This document shows positions 44,291 through 52,986 of a stretch of 64,000 nt of DNA, piece after piece. The stretch is from assembly GCA_041738715.1 (NCBI GenBank), contig JBGSPI010000018.1:1-64000 (forward strand), written 5' to 3'. The notes beneath the pieces are model-generated. The model was not told the origin of the DNA and ran no database searches. It was given only the letters and a program-made list of their open reading frames with translations. The DNA is from Chamaesiphon sp041738715. Lineage in GTDB: Bacteria; Cyanobacteriota; Cyanobacteriia; Cyanobacteriales; Chamaesiphonaceae. Each line of letters opens with the position of its first letter. Position 1 is the first letter of the stretch. Both the position numbers and the translations under genes were made by a program.

Positions 44291-45265
44291 TTACTTTCCA
44301 ATTTTAAGGGTAACATGCTGCTTTTCACCGAGTTTGCCAACCGGCTGGGCTGGCTGTTGATCGCGAGACACTAGCAATGCGCCAGCATTATTGGTGCTGA
44401 TAGTAACTTGTTTGCTCGCGACCCAGTTTAGTTGGGTGCCAACTTGGAGATTGCCGGTAAATTTCGTGGTGCCATCGATGCCAATCTGCGCCCAGACTGG
44501 ACTTTTAACAGTAATGCCGATCTGGACACTCTGGGGCTGAGTTGCTTGAGTTGGAGCTAATATCGGCGTGACAGCGGAGATTTGGGGCAAAATAGCTGGT
44601 TTTGGTTTCAAGCTATTGTGGAGTAGATGGGAAATTGCCGCACCACTACCGACAATCAGCAAAATATATCCGAGGTAGACGTGGAATGGTTTAATTCGAG
44701 GAGTAGAAAAAGAAGATCGGTTGGAAACGTTTTTGTGGGTAGATTTAGCTTCTTCCCGTTGCCATGTGGGTAAATTTTGCGCAATTGCTGCACCATCTAA
44801 ACCGAGATGATCTCCATAGCGTTTGATCATGCCGCGCACGTATACAGGTTCGGGTAAAGTTTCAATGTCACCTGTTTCGATCGCTTGAATCAAGCGTGGC
44901 TGAAGCTGGGTTTGAGCCGATACATCTTCGATCGATCTCCCGTAATGTTCCCGCCATTCCCTCAGTCCGCTCCCAATTTGCTGCAAAATCTCGCTAGGTG
45001 TTTGCACCAATGGGGCGATATTGCTCTGTGTTGGTGATTCTAGCTGGGGATCGGTGACTGACAATTCATCAACCGACAATTTAACTAAATCCCGATCGGT
45101 CGATGATTCTGGCTGGGGATCGAGGATTGATAATTCCGTAGTTGACAATTTGGAAAATTTTGCCAACTTGAATGATCTGATGTGCTTGAGCGGTGGCAGT
45201 AGAGTCACGATCGCTAGTGATAAAGTGGTGGTAGAGTGTATTGTAAATGTAACTTGATTTGTCAA
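44291..45265 (-). CDS. RodZ-like helix-turn-helix membrane protein
   Basis: The product is 324 aa. The N-terminus holds two near-identical repeat units with LSTTELSILDPQPESSTDRD and LSVDELSVTDPQLESPTQSN. A RodZ-type HTH follows (LREWREHYGRSIEDVSAQTQLQPRLIQAIETGDIETLPEPVYVRGMIKRYGDHLGLDG), then a membrane helix (YLGYILLIVGSGAAISHLLH) and a C-terminal beta domain (VKSPVWAQIGIDGTTKFTGNLQVGTQLNWVASKQVTI), as in DUF4115. RodZ-type proteins anchor the cell-shape apparatus. The long low-complexity N-terminus before the HTH is unusual. The 4-base ATGA overlap couples it to the pseudouridine synthase. Confidence 0.82.
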   Translation of the reverse strand: MTNQVTFTIHSTTTLSLAIVTLLPPLKHIRSFKLAKFSKLSTTELSILDPQPESSTDRDLVKLSVDELSVTDPQLESPTQSNIAPLVQTPSEILQQIGSGLREWREHYGRSIEDVSAQTQLQPRLIQAIETGDIETLPEPVYVRGMIKRYGDHLGLDGAAIAQNLPTWQREEAKSTHKNVSNRSSFSTPRIKPFHVYLGYILLIVGSGAAISHLLHNSLKPKPAILPQISAVTPILAPTQATQPQSVQIGITVKSPVWAQIGIDGTTKFTGNLQVGTQLNWVASKQVTISTNNAGALLVSRDQQPAQPVGKLGEKQHVTLKIGK

Positions 45266-46005
45266 AGATCAGTATCGGGTAGCTCTCCAGCTTGGAGAGT
45301 CCGAATTTCAGCTAGGCGCAGGTGGCGATAACAGCCGACATCCCCGTCTACACTGATGTTGCCGATTTTGGTTCGATGGAGATTCAAGACTGGATGACCC
45401 AGTTGAGTGGCAACACGTCTAATTTGTCTGTTTCGGCCCTCGGTGAGCATGACCCTTAGTAAAGTCCGATGTTCCTGATATTTTAATACCTTGATTTGAG
45501 CGGGCAATGTATACTGCCCATCCAAATCGATTCCATCTCGCCAAGCAGCTAAAGTTGCCTCGGTAGGGCGACCATCCACCCACACTGCATAAGTTTTGCT
45601 CACGCTGTGGCGTGGGTGAGTCAGTCTAAATGTCAACTCTCCATCATTGGTGAGCAACAACGCGCCGCTAGAATCAATATCTAATCTACCTACTGGATGA
45701 ATTCCTTCACACTCCCTTAACTCTGGTGGTAACAAGTCCAAAACTGTCGGACGACCTTGGGGGTCGGCACAAGTGGATACCACACCGCGCGGTTTATTGA
45801 GTAGCAGGTACACAGGCTCCGGTCGGCTCTGTACTGTAATCAGTCTACCATCAACTTCGATCCGATCGGTAGTTGGTTCCGCCGTTTGTCCTAATTGGGC
45901 AACCGTCCCATTTACTCGCACTCGGCCAGCCAAAATTAGCTGTTCGGCCTGCCGCCGAGAAGCTATTCCCCATTGCGATAAAATTTTTTGTACTCTTGCC
46001 GTCAT
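45262..46005 (-). CDS. RsuA/RluB-family 23S/16S rRNA pseudouridine synthase
   Basis: The product is 247 aa. An S4 domain is at the N-terminus (RVQKILSQWGIASRRQAEQLILAGRVRVNG). The catalytic domain has LNKPRGVVSTCADPQGRPTVLDLLP, the active-site Asp in GIHPVGRLDIDSSGALLLTNDGEL, and LTEGRNRQIRRVATQLGHPVLNLHRTKIG. The enzyme converts a specific uridine in rRNA to pseudouridine. It is of the small-subunit/large-subunit RsuA-RluB-RluE-RluF type, and I cannot tell which target it has. It is followed by the RodZ-like gene with a 4-base overlap. Confidence 0.92.
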   Translation of the reverse strand: MTARVQKILSQWGIASRRQAEQLILAGRVRVNGTVAQLGQTAEPTTDRIEVDGRLITVQSRPEPVYLLLNKPRGVVSTCADPQGRPTVLDLLPPELRECEGIHPVGRLDIDSSGALLLTNDGELTFRLTHPRHSVSKTYAVWVDGRPTEATLAAWRDGIDLDGQYTLPAQIKVLKYQEHRTLLRVMLTEGRNRQIRRVATQLGHPVLNLHRTKIGNISVDGDVGCYRHLRLAEIRTLQAGELPDTDL

Positions 46006-46104
46006 TCACTATCCCCTCACTATCCACTATTCCCTATCCACTATCCCCTCTTCCCATTTCCAGCTAAACTCTTTGAAGAAATATTACCGGAAGATTGAGC
46101 TAGA

Positions 46105-46797
46105 TTGACACATCAAACAAAAGGAATTATCAGTTCGGTACTATCACCTGCTTGTCGGGTGTGGTTGCGATCGCAAGTATCCCAGGTCGATAACCTCGAT
46201 GTGGATATTGCCGGGGGGAGTCGCCAAATCCTAGGGGGGACAATTCCTCGCGTCGCGGTTGTCGCCATCGGTGCAGTTTATCAAGGATTATCACTGGGAT
46301 CGATCGACTTGATTGCCGAAAATATCCGTATCAACTTGCCCCAAGTGATGCGTGGTCAACCTTTACGTCTGCTAGAACCGATTGCGGTGATGGCTGAGGC
46401 TAAATTCACAGAAGTTGACTTACAGGCTTCGCTGGCATCACCGCTGTTATCCCAAGCAATTACCGACCTCTTTACCCAAATCCTGGCGATTGTCCCCAAC
46501 CAAACTGATTGGAAGATCGATTGGCAGCAGATTCAGATTGTTCCTCAACAATTGATTTTACAGGGCAATTTAGCATCTGGAGATCGATCTGCACCGATCC
46601 ACCTAGCAATGGGGATTGATATTCTCGATGGGCATATTTTACATCTCGATCCGCTGACGATTTCCTGCGCTCTCGATCTCCCTGGCAGCGATCTCACCAG
46701 TCATCGGATCGATCTTGGTCGCGATGTGCATATTAATCAACTGCAATTAACCACTGGGGAATTAATCTGTCAAGGTCAAATTCAAGTTAATCCGTAG
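46105..46797 (+). CDS. DUF2993 protein
   Basis: The product is 230 aa, starting at TTG 46105; I see no ATG or GTG upstream in frame that would be better. It resembles the DUF2993 family of cyanobacteria and actinobacteria, with VWLRSQVSQVDNLDVDIAGGSRQILGGTIPRVAVVAIGAVYQGLSLGSIDLIAENIRINLP and later a repeat of the same beta pattern (LQASLASPLLSQAI, DWQQIQIVPQQLILQG). The family folds into a lipid-binding-like beta sheet and its role is unknown. The TTG start suggests low expression. It is divergent from the pseudouridine synthase, 99 bases apart. Confidence 0.85.
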   Translation: MTHQTKGIISSVLSPACRVWLRSQVSQVDNLDVDIAGGSRQILGGTIPRVAVVAIGAVYQGLSLGSIDLIAENIRINLPQVMRGQPLRLLEPIAVMAEAKFTEVDLQASLASPLLSQAITDLFTQILAIVPNQTDWKIDWQQIQIVPQQLILQGNLASGDRSAPIHLAMGIDILDGHILHLDPLTISCALDLPGSDLTSHRIDLGRDVHINQLQLTTGELICQGQIQVNP

Positions 46798-46817
46798 CAG
46801 TGAGGAGTTGCTTCTAG

Positions 46818-46846
46818 CCGGTCACTGAGCCTATCGAAGTGCTACC
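46818..46846. repeat. CTGAGCCTATCGAAG-type dispersed repeat
   Basis: CACTGAGCCTATCGAAGTG is an imperfect palindrome in a short spacer after the DUF2993 gene. It belongs to the same family as CTGAGCTTGTCGAA at 54461, a repeat found in many bacterial genomes. Confidence 0.6.
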
Positions 46847-47141
46847 GTCTACCTTTGAGGAAGGATCGGATAATCCCAATCGATAAACCGATCGTCTGAA
46901 GTCGATCGACCGTCACTGATTGTTGTCGATAGAACTGGCGGAGTTGGTGGATCTGCATGCGACTAGCTGCTAGAGAATCTGGTGTATCTGCCAACAGCCG
47001 ACCACAATCGATCGTCCATCGGTCGCACCATTCGGTTAAGACGACTAGCTGACGACGGAAACTAATCAGGAAAACAGTCATAATCAGACACCCAATCGCG
47101 ATCGTGCAATTACACCAGACAACGATAAAGACCAAATCCAT
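46842..47141 (-). CDS. Conserved cyanobacterial small membrane protein
   Basis: The product is 99 aa. It has one N-terminal membrane helix (VFIVVWCNCTIAIGCLIMTVFLI, residues ~4-26) and a cytoplasmic region with heptad-like positions (DRWTIDCGRLLADTPDSLAASRMQIHQLRQFYRQQSVTVDRLQ), ending in a basic tail KGRR. This pattern resembles a short cyanobacterial hypothetical family I have seen, with no known role. It lies divergent to the tRNA-Asn region and convergent with DUF2993. Confidence 0.65.
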   Translation of the reverse strand: MDLVFIVVWCNCTIAIGCLIMTVFLISFRRQLVVLTEWCDRWTIDCGRLLADTPDSLAASRMQIHQLRQFYRQQSVTVDRLQTIGLSIGIIRSFLKGRR

Positions 47142-47305
47142 AAATGGTGGCGAAGGTAGATAAATTCAGATTACCAGTTAGCCTGCGAATAATCGATCGA
47201 ACTTGACCTATTCCCCAGCATTAGAAAAAAGTTTAAGAATTTACTTGCCAATTTGAGAAAACTAGTGATATTATTGGAAGAGTGTGAAAAACACACAAAA
47301 CATAA

Positions 47306-47377
47306 TCCTCGGTAGCTCAGTGGTAGAGCGGTCGGCTGTTAACCGATTGGTCGCAAGTTCGAATCTTGCCCGGGGAG
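47306..47377 (+). tRNA. trnN: tRNA-Asn (anticodon GTT)
   Basis: The segment folds as a 72-base tRNA. The acceptor stem pairs TCCTCGG with CCGGGGA, the D-arm has AGCTCAGTGGTAGAGC, the anticodon arm is GTCGG-CTGTTAA-CCGAT with anticodon GTT, and the T-arm contains AAGTTCGAATC. The final G is the discriminator base and CCA is not encoded. It reads AAC and AAU codons as asparagine. Confidence 0.96.
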
Positions 47378-47503
47378 TCATCAAAATCTACTCTTAATTT
47401 TGCTACTAGCGCGTAGCATGATGCTAACCAAGACAGGAAACAATCTGCTAATCTAGGGGTCATTGATGATTGTTATCAACTGATTTTAAGGAAAAGATTC
47501 CAG

Positions 47504-48214
47504 ATGAAATTATTCCAGAAGTGGTTGTTGTCCGTTGGGCTATGTGGTAGTACTATGCTAGGTAGCCTTCCGGCACAAGCAATTCCCGAAGCCCAAGTAG
47601 CTGCTAAGTTAGAAAATATCCCCGTCTATGTCGTAACTGATGACAAGGGGACAATCGTTCATGCCACAAGTAAGGCTACGAAGAATCAGCCTGCACAAAT
47701 GTCTACCGGAGTTTTCTTCAGTCGTCAAGATGCCCAAGATTTTATCGATCGGAGCATCAAGCCGCAACAACCAGACTTGACTAAAATGGTTAAAGTTACG
47801 CCGGTCAGCTTGGGTGAAATTTATCGCCGGAAACAAGCGAATAAAAACAAGCCGCAAGAACTCGATTATATTTACGTCCCCACAGCTAAACAATCTAGTG
47901 GTGCATTGGAGATCCTCAAGCAAGGTGGTCAAAAAGTAACCCAAGTAAACGATCTACCAGTTTTCATTGCCACGATTACATCTAAAGCTGGCAGAGAAGA
48001 GTATCTAACTTTTGAACGAAATCGTCAAGAAATAGTACCACTATTTTTTAGTAAAGAAGCACTCCAATCAACAGTAAAAAAAGTCTATCCAAATCTGATC
48101 AACAAATCGAAAATTCAGGTAGTAGAACTTAATTATCTACTTGATTATATGACAAAAACATCGGATTCGGTTGTGAATTTTTTTGAATTCAATCCAAATA
48201 TGGATGGAAAATAG
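47504..48214 (+). CDS. Tic22-like periplasmic protein 1
   Basis: The product is 236 aa with a signal peptide (MKLFQKWLLSVGLCGSTMLG, cleavage probably after AQA). The mature part has the Tic22 pattern: IPEAQVAAKLENIPVYVVTD, GVFFSRQDAQDFIDRSI, VTPVSLGEIY, DYIYVPTAKQSSGALEIL, and LPVFIATITSK ... VPLFFSKEALQS. Cyanobacterial Tic22 is a chaperone-like periplasmic/thylakoid protein involved in outer membrane biogenesis. A second Tic22-like gene follows 106 bases later, so the pair is a tandem duplication. Confidence 0.85.
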   Translation: MKLFQKWLLSVGLCGSTMLGSLPAQAIPEAQVAAKLENIPVYVVTDDKGTIVHATSKATKNQPAQMSTGVFFSRQDAQDFIDRSIKPQQPDLTKMVKVTPVSLGEIYRRKQANKNKPQELDYIYVPTAKQSSGALEILKQGGQKVTQVNDLPVFIATITSKAGREEYLTFERNRQEIVPLFFSKEALQSTVKKVYPNLINKSKIQVVELNYLLDYMTKTSDSVVNFFEFNPNMDGK

Positions 48215-48320
48215 TTCCGAATCCTCAGTTTAGCCTCACCTGTTCAAGTGGGTAAGTAAGATATCACAAAAAATAACGGATCTTACCCACAATTTATATC
48301 CCCTTTTTTCTGTCACAATT

Positions 48321-49082
48321 ATGGCTATATCTTTAACTGGTCTCACCGCGATCGTTGGTATGAGCGTCCCATTTGTGGTCGCAATCGCTCAACCAGCGCA
48401 AGCACTACCCGAAGCCCAAATTATCGAAAAGCTGCGCGGGGTACCGATCTTCACGATTACCATGACCAAAACTCCCAATGGCAATCGAGATTTTGTGTGG
48501 GAAAGCGAAAGCAAATCGCCCAATGCGCGACTATATACGCGAGCATTTATCGGCTTAAAAGATGCCCAAGCTTTTCTAAAAGTTTTTCAGAAACAACAGC
48601 CACAAGCGGGAAAATCTGCACAAGTTAGTCCAATTCCTTTAGGTGCTGTTTATAAAATGCAATTAGAAGCCAAACAAAAATCCAAAAATATGGGTTTTAT
48701 GTTTGTCCCTACTGAACAGCAACTTAAAAATGCACTAGCTATTCTCAAGGAACCATATAAAAAGAATATTAATTATCCCGTACCATTATTTGTTGTCACA
48801 GTCAGAGATAAAAATCAAAATGTAGCAGTTCAGCGCAATAATATGACCCAAATGTTTTTTGATAAACAAGAAGCACAGGAGTGGTTGAATCTAGCCAAAA
48901 AACAAAACCCCAAATTGGCAGCAACAGCGCGGATCACTGTCGAATCTCTGCAAAATATGCTGGAAAGTTTACACAAAATCAACCATCCCCAACAACAGAA
49001 ATTAGTTTTTGTCCCGTCGCGAGAAAATGTGGAAATTGTGCGCAAAATCCAGGCAGCACAAGCGGCGCAGCCTAAGAAGTAA
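48321..49082 (+). CDS. Tic22-like periplasmic protein 2
   Basis: The product is 253 aa with an N-terminal hydrophobic signal (AISLTGLTAIVGMSVPFVVA) and an AQA-like cleavage site. The body matches gene 1: LPEAQIIEKLRGVPIFTITM, RAFIGLKDAQAFLKVF, VSPIPLGAVYKM, MGFMFVPTEQQLKNALAIL, PVPLFVVTVRDKN and MFFDKQEAQEWL. It is clearly a paralogue. It may start a little downstream, since no strong ribosome binding site precedes ATG 48321. The following prmC begins on the base after its stop codon. Confidence 0.85.
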   Translation: MAISLTGLTAIVGMSVPFVVAIAQPAQALPEAQIIEKLRGVPIFTITMTKTPNGNRDFVWESESKSPNARLYTRAFIGLKDAQAFLKVFQKQQPQAGKSAQVSPIPLGAVYKMQLEAKQKSKNMGFMFVPTEQQLKNALAILKEPYKKNINYPVPLFVVTVRDKNQNVAVQRNNMTQMFFDKQEAQEWLNLAKKQNPKLAATARITVESLQNMLESLHKINHPQQQKLVFVPSRENVEIVRKIQAAQAAQPKK

Positions 49083-49994
49083 ATGGAGATGGGGCGACGG
49101 GGGAATTCAGATCTAATTACGGGGACAGATCTGTGGCAGTGGCGCAGATGGGCAGTAGGATTAGCTACCGAGGCTGGGGTGAGTGCTTATGAGGTGGATT
49201 GGCTACTGGCAGCAGTAGCTGATTTAGACCGATTGACGCTGCGCCTGGAGTCAATTGGTGATGAACAATTGGTGCCGATGTCGATGCCACTCGATCGATT
49301 GTCGGCATTATGGCTCGATCGAGTGCATCAGCGCAAGCCAGTTCAATATTTGGTCGGGAGAACTTTCTGGCGAGATTTTGAGCTAGTCGTTTCGCCAGCA
49401 GTGTTGATTCCCCGCCCGGAAACTGAATCGATTGTTGATATCGCCATCGAGGCGAGTAGTCAAATTCAGCAGCAGGGAATTTGGGTTGATTTAGGGACTG
49501 GGAGTGGGGCAATTGCGATCGGTTTGGCGCGAGAATTGCCCGCAGTGAAGATTTATGCCGTAGACTATAGTGCGGCAGCACTAGATATTGCCCGCACTAA
49601 TGCGACTCGACTAGATGTATTGGCGCGAATCGAGCTTAGTCAAGGGAGTTGGTGGTCATCTTTAGGACATCTGCGTGGGCAAGTCGCCGGGATGCTCTCC
49701 AATCCCCCCTATATTCCCTCTGAGGAGGTGTTATGCCTCGAACCGGAGGTGACGAAGCATGAGCCGCATCTGGCCTTAGATGGCGGTCTAGACGGCTTGG
49801 CGGCGATTCGCTGCTTAGTGAATACCGCGCCTGAATATCTTCAGGCTGGGGGAATTTGGTTAGTTGAAATGATGGCGGGACAAGGTGAGACAATTCGGGA
49901 TTTACTGATCGAGCAGGGTAGTTATACCGATATTCAGATTATTAACGATCTAGCGGGACTCGATCGATTTGTCTGCGCTAGAATTCGAGCCTAA
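49083..49994 (+). CDS. prmC: Peptide chain release factor methyltransferase PrmC
   Basis: The product is 303 aa. The methyltransferase core includes RDFELVVSPAVLIPRPETESIV, the SAM motif WVDLGTGSGAIAIGLARELP and YAVDYSAAALDIARTNA. The NPPY signature (LSNPPYIPSEE) is the catalytic motif that methylates the glutamine of the GGQ loop in release factors RF1 and RF2. The N-terminal ~80 residues form the helical release-factor binding part. It starts directly after the second Tic22-like gene (stop and ATG are adjacent), so it is co-transcribed with it. Confidence 0.94.
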   Translation: MEMGRRGNSDLITGTDLWQWRRWAVGLATEAGVSAYEVDWLLAAVADLDRLTLRLESIGDEQLVPMSMPLDRLSALWLDRVHQRKPVQYLVGRTFWRDFELVVSPAVLIPRPETESIVDIAIEASSQIQQQGIWVDLGTGSGAIAIGLARELPAVKIYAVDYSAAALDIARTNATRLDVLARIELSQGSWWSSLGHLRGQVAGMLSNPPYIPSEEVLCLEPEVTKHEPHLALDGGLDGLAAIRCLVNTAPEYLQAGGIWLVEMMAGQGETIRDLLIEQGSYTDIQIINDLAGLDRFVCARIRA

Positions 49995-50116
49995 TTAGTC
50001 GATCTAGATTTCACCCATTAAAAATTCTGATTGTCAAGGGTGGAAAAACGGACATGGTAAGTAGAAAAATAGCAATGGGTCTTTAGAAAGGCTAGTATTT
50101 ATAGCATTCAAGAAAT

Positions 50117-50650
50117 TTGGATAAAGGTGATAAGCTATTATGCGATGAGTTAGGAACCCTTAACTTGGCAATTATCGAAATACCCCCCGATTTCTCCAGT
50201 TCAACAACTACAGATCGACTCTTAGAGTTGATTTCCATACACCCTGATGGTTTAACAATTAAAGAGCTAGCCGATACTCTTAATCGTCCGGTTTCGATGC
50301 TCCAAATCTGCCTCAAGATCCTGACAGCTAGCCGAAAAGTAACTGTCAAACAGCGAACAAACGGTCAACAAATAGCAAATGTCTATATCTTAAAATCAGC
50401 ACCTCGCCGACTAAATCGACAGCTACAACCGTTAAAAATTAACAATTGCAGCGATATCACACCGATACATCTACGCGAAGTAGCTGGATTGACTCAATCC
50501 CAACTCGCCGCCGAGTTGGGCTTAAATGTTCGGACGATTAATGATTGGGAGCAAAAACGTACTCAACCAAAGTTAGTCCCCTCTCAACTGAAGCAGATGA
50601 TGACTGTGTATCAATGTACACTAGATCAATTAATTGCGGCATTTGAGTAA
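50117..50650 (+). CDS. Two-domain HTH regulator (winged helix + XRE-type)
   Basis: The product is 177 aa from TTG 50117; no in-frame ATG is nearer. Residues ~35-85 form a winged helix (TDRLLELISIHPDGLTIKELADTLNRPVSMLQICLKILTASRKVTV), resembling MarR/ROK-type HTHs. The C-terminal part is an XRE-type HTH (LREVAGLTQSQLAAELGLNVRTINDWEQKRTQPKLVPSQLKQMMTVYQCTLDQLIAAFE). Two DNA-binding units of different classes in one short protein is unusual. It is convergent with the DUF3084 gene and overlaps it by 25 bases. Its targets are unknown. Confidence 0.8.
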   Translation: MDKGDKLLCDELGTLNLAIIEIPPDFSSSTTTDRLLELISIHPDGLTIKELADTLNRPVSMLQICLKILTASRKVTVKQRTNGQQIANVYILKSAPRRLNRQLQPLKINNCSDITPIHLREVAGLTQSQLAAELGLNVRTINDWEQKRTQPKLVPSQLKQMMTVYQCTLDQLIAAFE

Positions 50651-52335
50651 GTACTAAATAATACCTTATCATTGGCAACCGCCAGTAATTTAACAACTAG
50701 TGGGCCTAATGTGTAAGTATCCCGATCGACAACAGTTTTGATTTCGATCGGGTATTTTTGTTTTTTAACCTGTTCCAAAAAATGAACGTATGTGGTTAAT
50801 TGTCCATCCCCAATTTGAGGTCGATCCGTCAAAATCCCACTCCGTCTGGCACGAAGTTGCGATCTGACTAGGAGGATATTTAGTTGTTGCCGAATTTGCT
50901 CTTCGCTCATTTGAGTCGGATCGAAGTTAATGCTAGTAATATATTGGTTTCGATCGAATAATTTTTGATTGGGAGTAGCATCAGCAAATACTTGAATATT
51001 TTGCTCACCGATCGCATAATTATCACTGGCGAAGATGCGAACTACATAATCGCGGCGACGATCAATCTCCTGTTGAAGTCGATCTAATTGGCGGGAATCA
51101 AGTTCAATTATCTGCGGTTCAGAAAAATTTTCACCACCAATTTCATTAGGATTAGTCGCCTTCAGAGCTTGAAGATTAGCTCGTCTGATCAGATTATTCA
51201 TCCCGGCACTAAATGCTTCTGGGCTATTGGCTTTGAGGATTGCCGCTGCTAAAACTTGGTTGCGTAGAATTGCAATATTACCTTGACGAATTTTGCGATA
51301 CTCTTGCTCGATATTATTGACTTCTTTTTCTAGGGAAGCCAATCCTCGATCGTTTACTTTAAACTGAGCTTCTAATTTTTTGAGTTGTTGATCCCGCTGT
51401 TTGAGTTGAGTCGTCCGAGTCTGAAATTCTCGTTCTAGTTGTTGATGTTGCTTGTCTTTTTCTTTTAACAAAGCGCGACGAACAGCTAATTCTCGATCGA
51501 GTTGTTTAATTTGAGTTTCTATCTTCAGCAAATCTGCTTGTCTAGTTTCGAGTTGAGCGGTGATATTAGTTAATTTAGTATTCCGTTCTTGCAATTCTCG
51601 CTCTAATTTACGGGCAGTATTGCGATCGGTTTGTAACCGTTGAGTTTGGCGGAGTAAATCTGGCTGCACCCCAGTCATATTCAGTTGCTGCTGGAGTTGG
51701 GAGACTTGACGCTCCATTTTCGCCCACTGCTGTTTGAGCGGGTTAACTTCGCTTTCTAGGTCATTGACATATTGCTTGAGTTCGCTTACCTGATCGGCAA
51801 TTACCTGCTGTTGCGCGCCAAAATCACGGCGTTTCCGCGAGATTTCCATCACCTCTCGCACTAGATCGTTCCGCTGATTGGAGACAGTTTGTAGTTGTTG
51901 TTCAGTATTTTTGAAGTTTTGGGCAGCAATTGACTGCTTGAGTAATTCATCTTTGAGGGATTTATCAATGCCTAATAAGAGATTTTTGGCTTCTGACTGG
52001 GCATTGCGGGCAATTTCTAGTTCCCGTTGCACTCGGTCTTTTTGCTCTAGGGCGCGATCGAGATTGTCTTTGGTGTCAGAGAGTTTACGCTGAATTTTTT
52101 GGAGATCGAATACGCCGGTGCGGAGTTGTTCGCTCGCCCCAAAAATCAGTGTTAATACGGAAGCAGAGATCAGTGTGCCGGTAACGATCGTGACTAGGGT
52201 TGCAGTTTGACGTGGACGCAACTTGAATAGTGACAATCTCGCCTTGCCCACCCGCGTGCCAATCCGATCCCCGGATACAGCAATGATGCCGCCCAAAATT
52301 AACATTGCCCCTATTAGAATGTAACCGCTACTCAT
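50626..52335 (-). CDS. DUF3084 coiled-coil membrane protein
   Basis: The product is 569 aa from ATG 52335; an upstream start at 52371 adds 12 residues. Two N-terminal membrane helices (YILIGAMLILGGIIAVSG and ATLVTIVTGTLISASVLTLIFG) are followed by a long coiled coil (~85-360), with heptads such as RELEIARNAQSEAKNLL. A C-terminal globular DUF3084 region carries RRDYVVRIFASDNYAIGEQNIQVF and LVRSQLRARRSGILTDRPQIGDGQLTTYVHFLEQV. The family is cyanobacterial and its function is unknown. It ends inside the HTH gene on the other strand, with a 25-base tail overlap. Confidence 0.88.
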   Translation of the reverse strand: MSSGYILIGAMLILGGIIAVSGDRIGTRVGKARLSLFKLRPRQTATLVTIVTGTLISASVLTLIFGASEQLRTGVFDLQKIQRKLSDTKDNLDRALEQKDRVQRELEIARNAQSEAKNLLLGIDKSLKDELLKQSIAAQNFKNTEQQLQTVSNQRNDLVREVMEISRKRRDFGAQQQVIADQVSELKQYVNDLESEVNPLKQQWAKMERQVSQLQQQLNMTGVQPDLLRQTQRLQTDRNTARKLERELQERNTKLTNITAQLETRQADLLKIETQIKQLDRELAVRRALLKEKDKQHQQLEREFQTRTTQLKQRDQQLKKLEAQFKVNDRGLASLEKEVNNIEQEYRKIRQGNIAILRNQVLAAAILKANSPEAFSAGMNNLIRRANLQALKATNPNEIGGENFSEPQIIELDSRQLDRLQQEIDRRRDYVVRIFASDNYAIGEQNIQVFADATPNQKLFDRNQYITSINFDPTQMSEEQIRQQLNILLVRSQLRARRSGILTDRPQIGDGQLTTYVHFLEQVKKQKYPIEIKTVVDRDTYTLGPLVVKLLAVANDKVLFSTYSNAAIN

Positions 52336-52371
52336 ATTTACAGGTGAATCGGATCTATACAAACGCGGCAC

Positions 52372-52686
52372 TAATCACTGTTGAGTTTCTGACAGCGGCT
52401 TGGTTTTGGATGATGGAAATTTTGGAAAAACTGACAACTTTTCGCCAATCGGGGGTGACGAATATAGCCTAAATCAGACTTGCTTAAACCTCAGATATCA
52501 AATTGAGGCCTGATTTTAAAGCACAATCGATGATGAGAACCATTCTTCGATAATACCACAGGCATTCTCGAAAGCAGGAATGGATATGCAGGCAACTGGC
52601 GGATTTACCGAACCACATCGGCAAAAAAAATTAGAGTGCGGCATTTGATGCCGCACTCTAATCACCGTGAAGTTAAAGACAGACTC
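52372..52686. other. Spacer between DUF3084 and petF
   Basis: Except for the petF terminator, these 315 bases hold nothing I can identify. There is no open reading frame of note. The left half (52372-52620) is ordinary AT-rich sequence that probably holds the DUF3084 promoter. Confidence 0.5.
52623..52661 (-). terminator. Intrinsic terminator of petF
   Basis: TTAGAGTGCGGCAT and its complement form a perfect 14-bp stem with a 3-base loop (TTG) at 52631-52661. On the minus strand eight T follow. It begins 25 bases beyond the petF stop. Confidence 0.95.
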
Positions 52687-52986
52687 TTAGTAGAGTTGTT
52701 CTTCTTGGTGAGTCAGGATCGTACAATCGGATTTAGGATAAGCAACACAAGTGAGGACATAGCCTGCTTCGATTTGATCGTCATCCAAGAAAGATTGATC
52801 GGATTGATCGATTTCCCCAGAAGTGATTTTACCTGCACAAGTCGAACAAGCACCAGCGCGGCAAGAATATGGGAGGTCGATGCCTTGCTCTTCTGCTGCG
52901 TCTAAAATGTAGGTATCGTCAGCTACGTCGATAGTTGTATTTAGCCCTTCAGCTTCGTTGATTAAAGTAACTTTGTAAGTTGCCAT
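52687..52986 (-). CDS. petF: [2Fe-2S] ferredoxin PetF
   Basis: The product is 99 aa, the length of plant-type ferredoxin. The cluster ligands are Cys42, Cys47, Cys50 and Cys80 in SCRAGACSTCAG and LTCVAYP. The surrounding acidic surface (EEQGIDLPY, EIDQSDQSFLDDDQIEAGYVLTC) is typical of the photosynthetic form. It carries electrons from photosystem I to FNR, nitrite and glutamate synthases, thioredoxin reductase and desaturases such as the DesC found at 37 kb. The upstream 425 bases hold its promoter and the start region of bvdR. A strong terminator follows. Confidence 0.97.
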   Translation of the reverse strand: MATYKVTLINEAEGLNTTIDVADDTYILDAAEEQGIDLPYSCRAGACSTCAGKITSGEIDQSDQSFLDDDQIEAGYVLTCVAYPKSDCTILTHQEEQLY

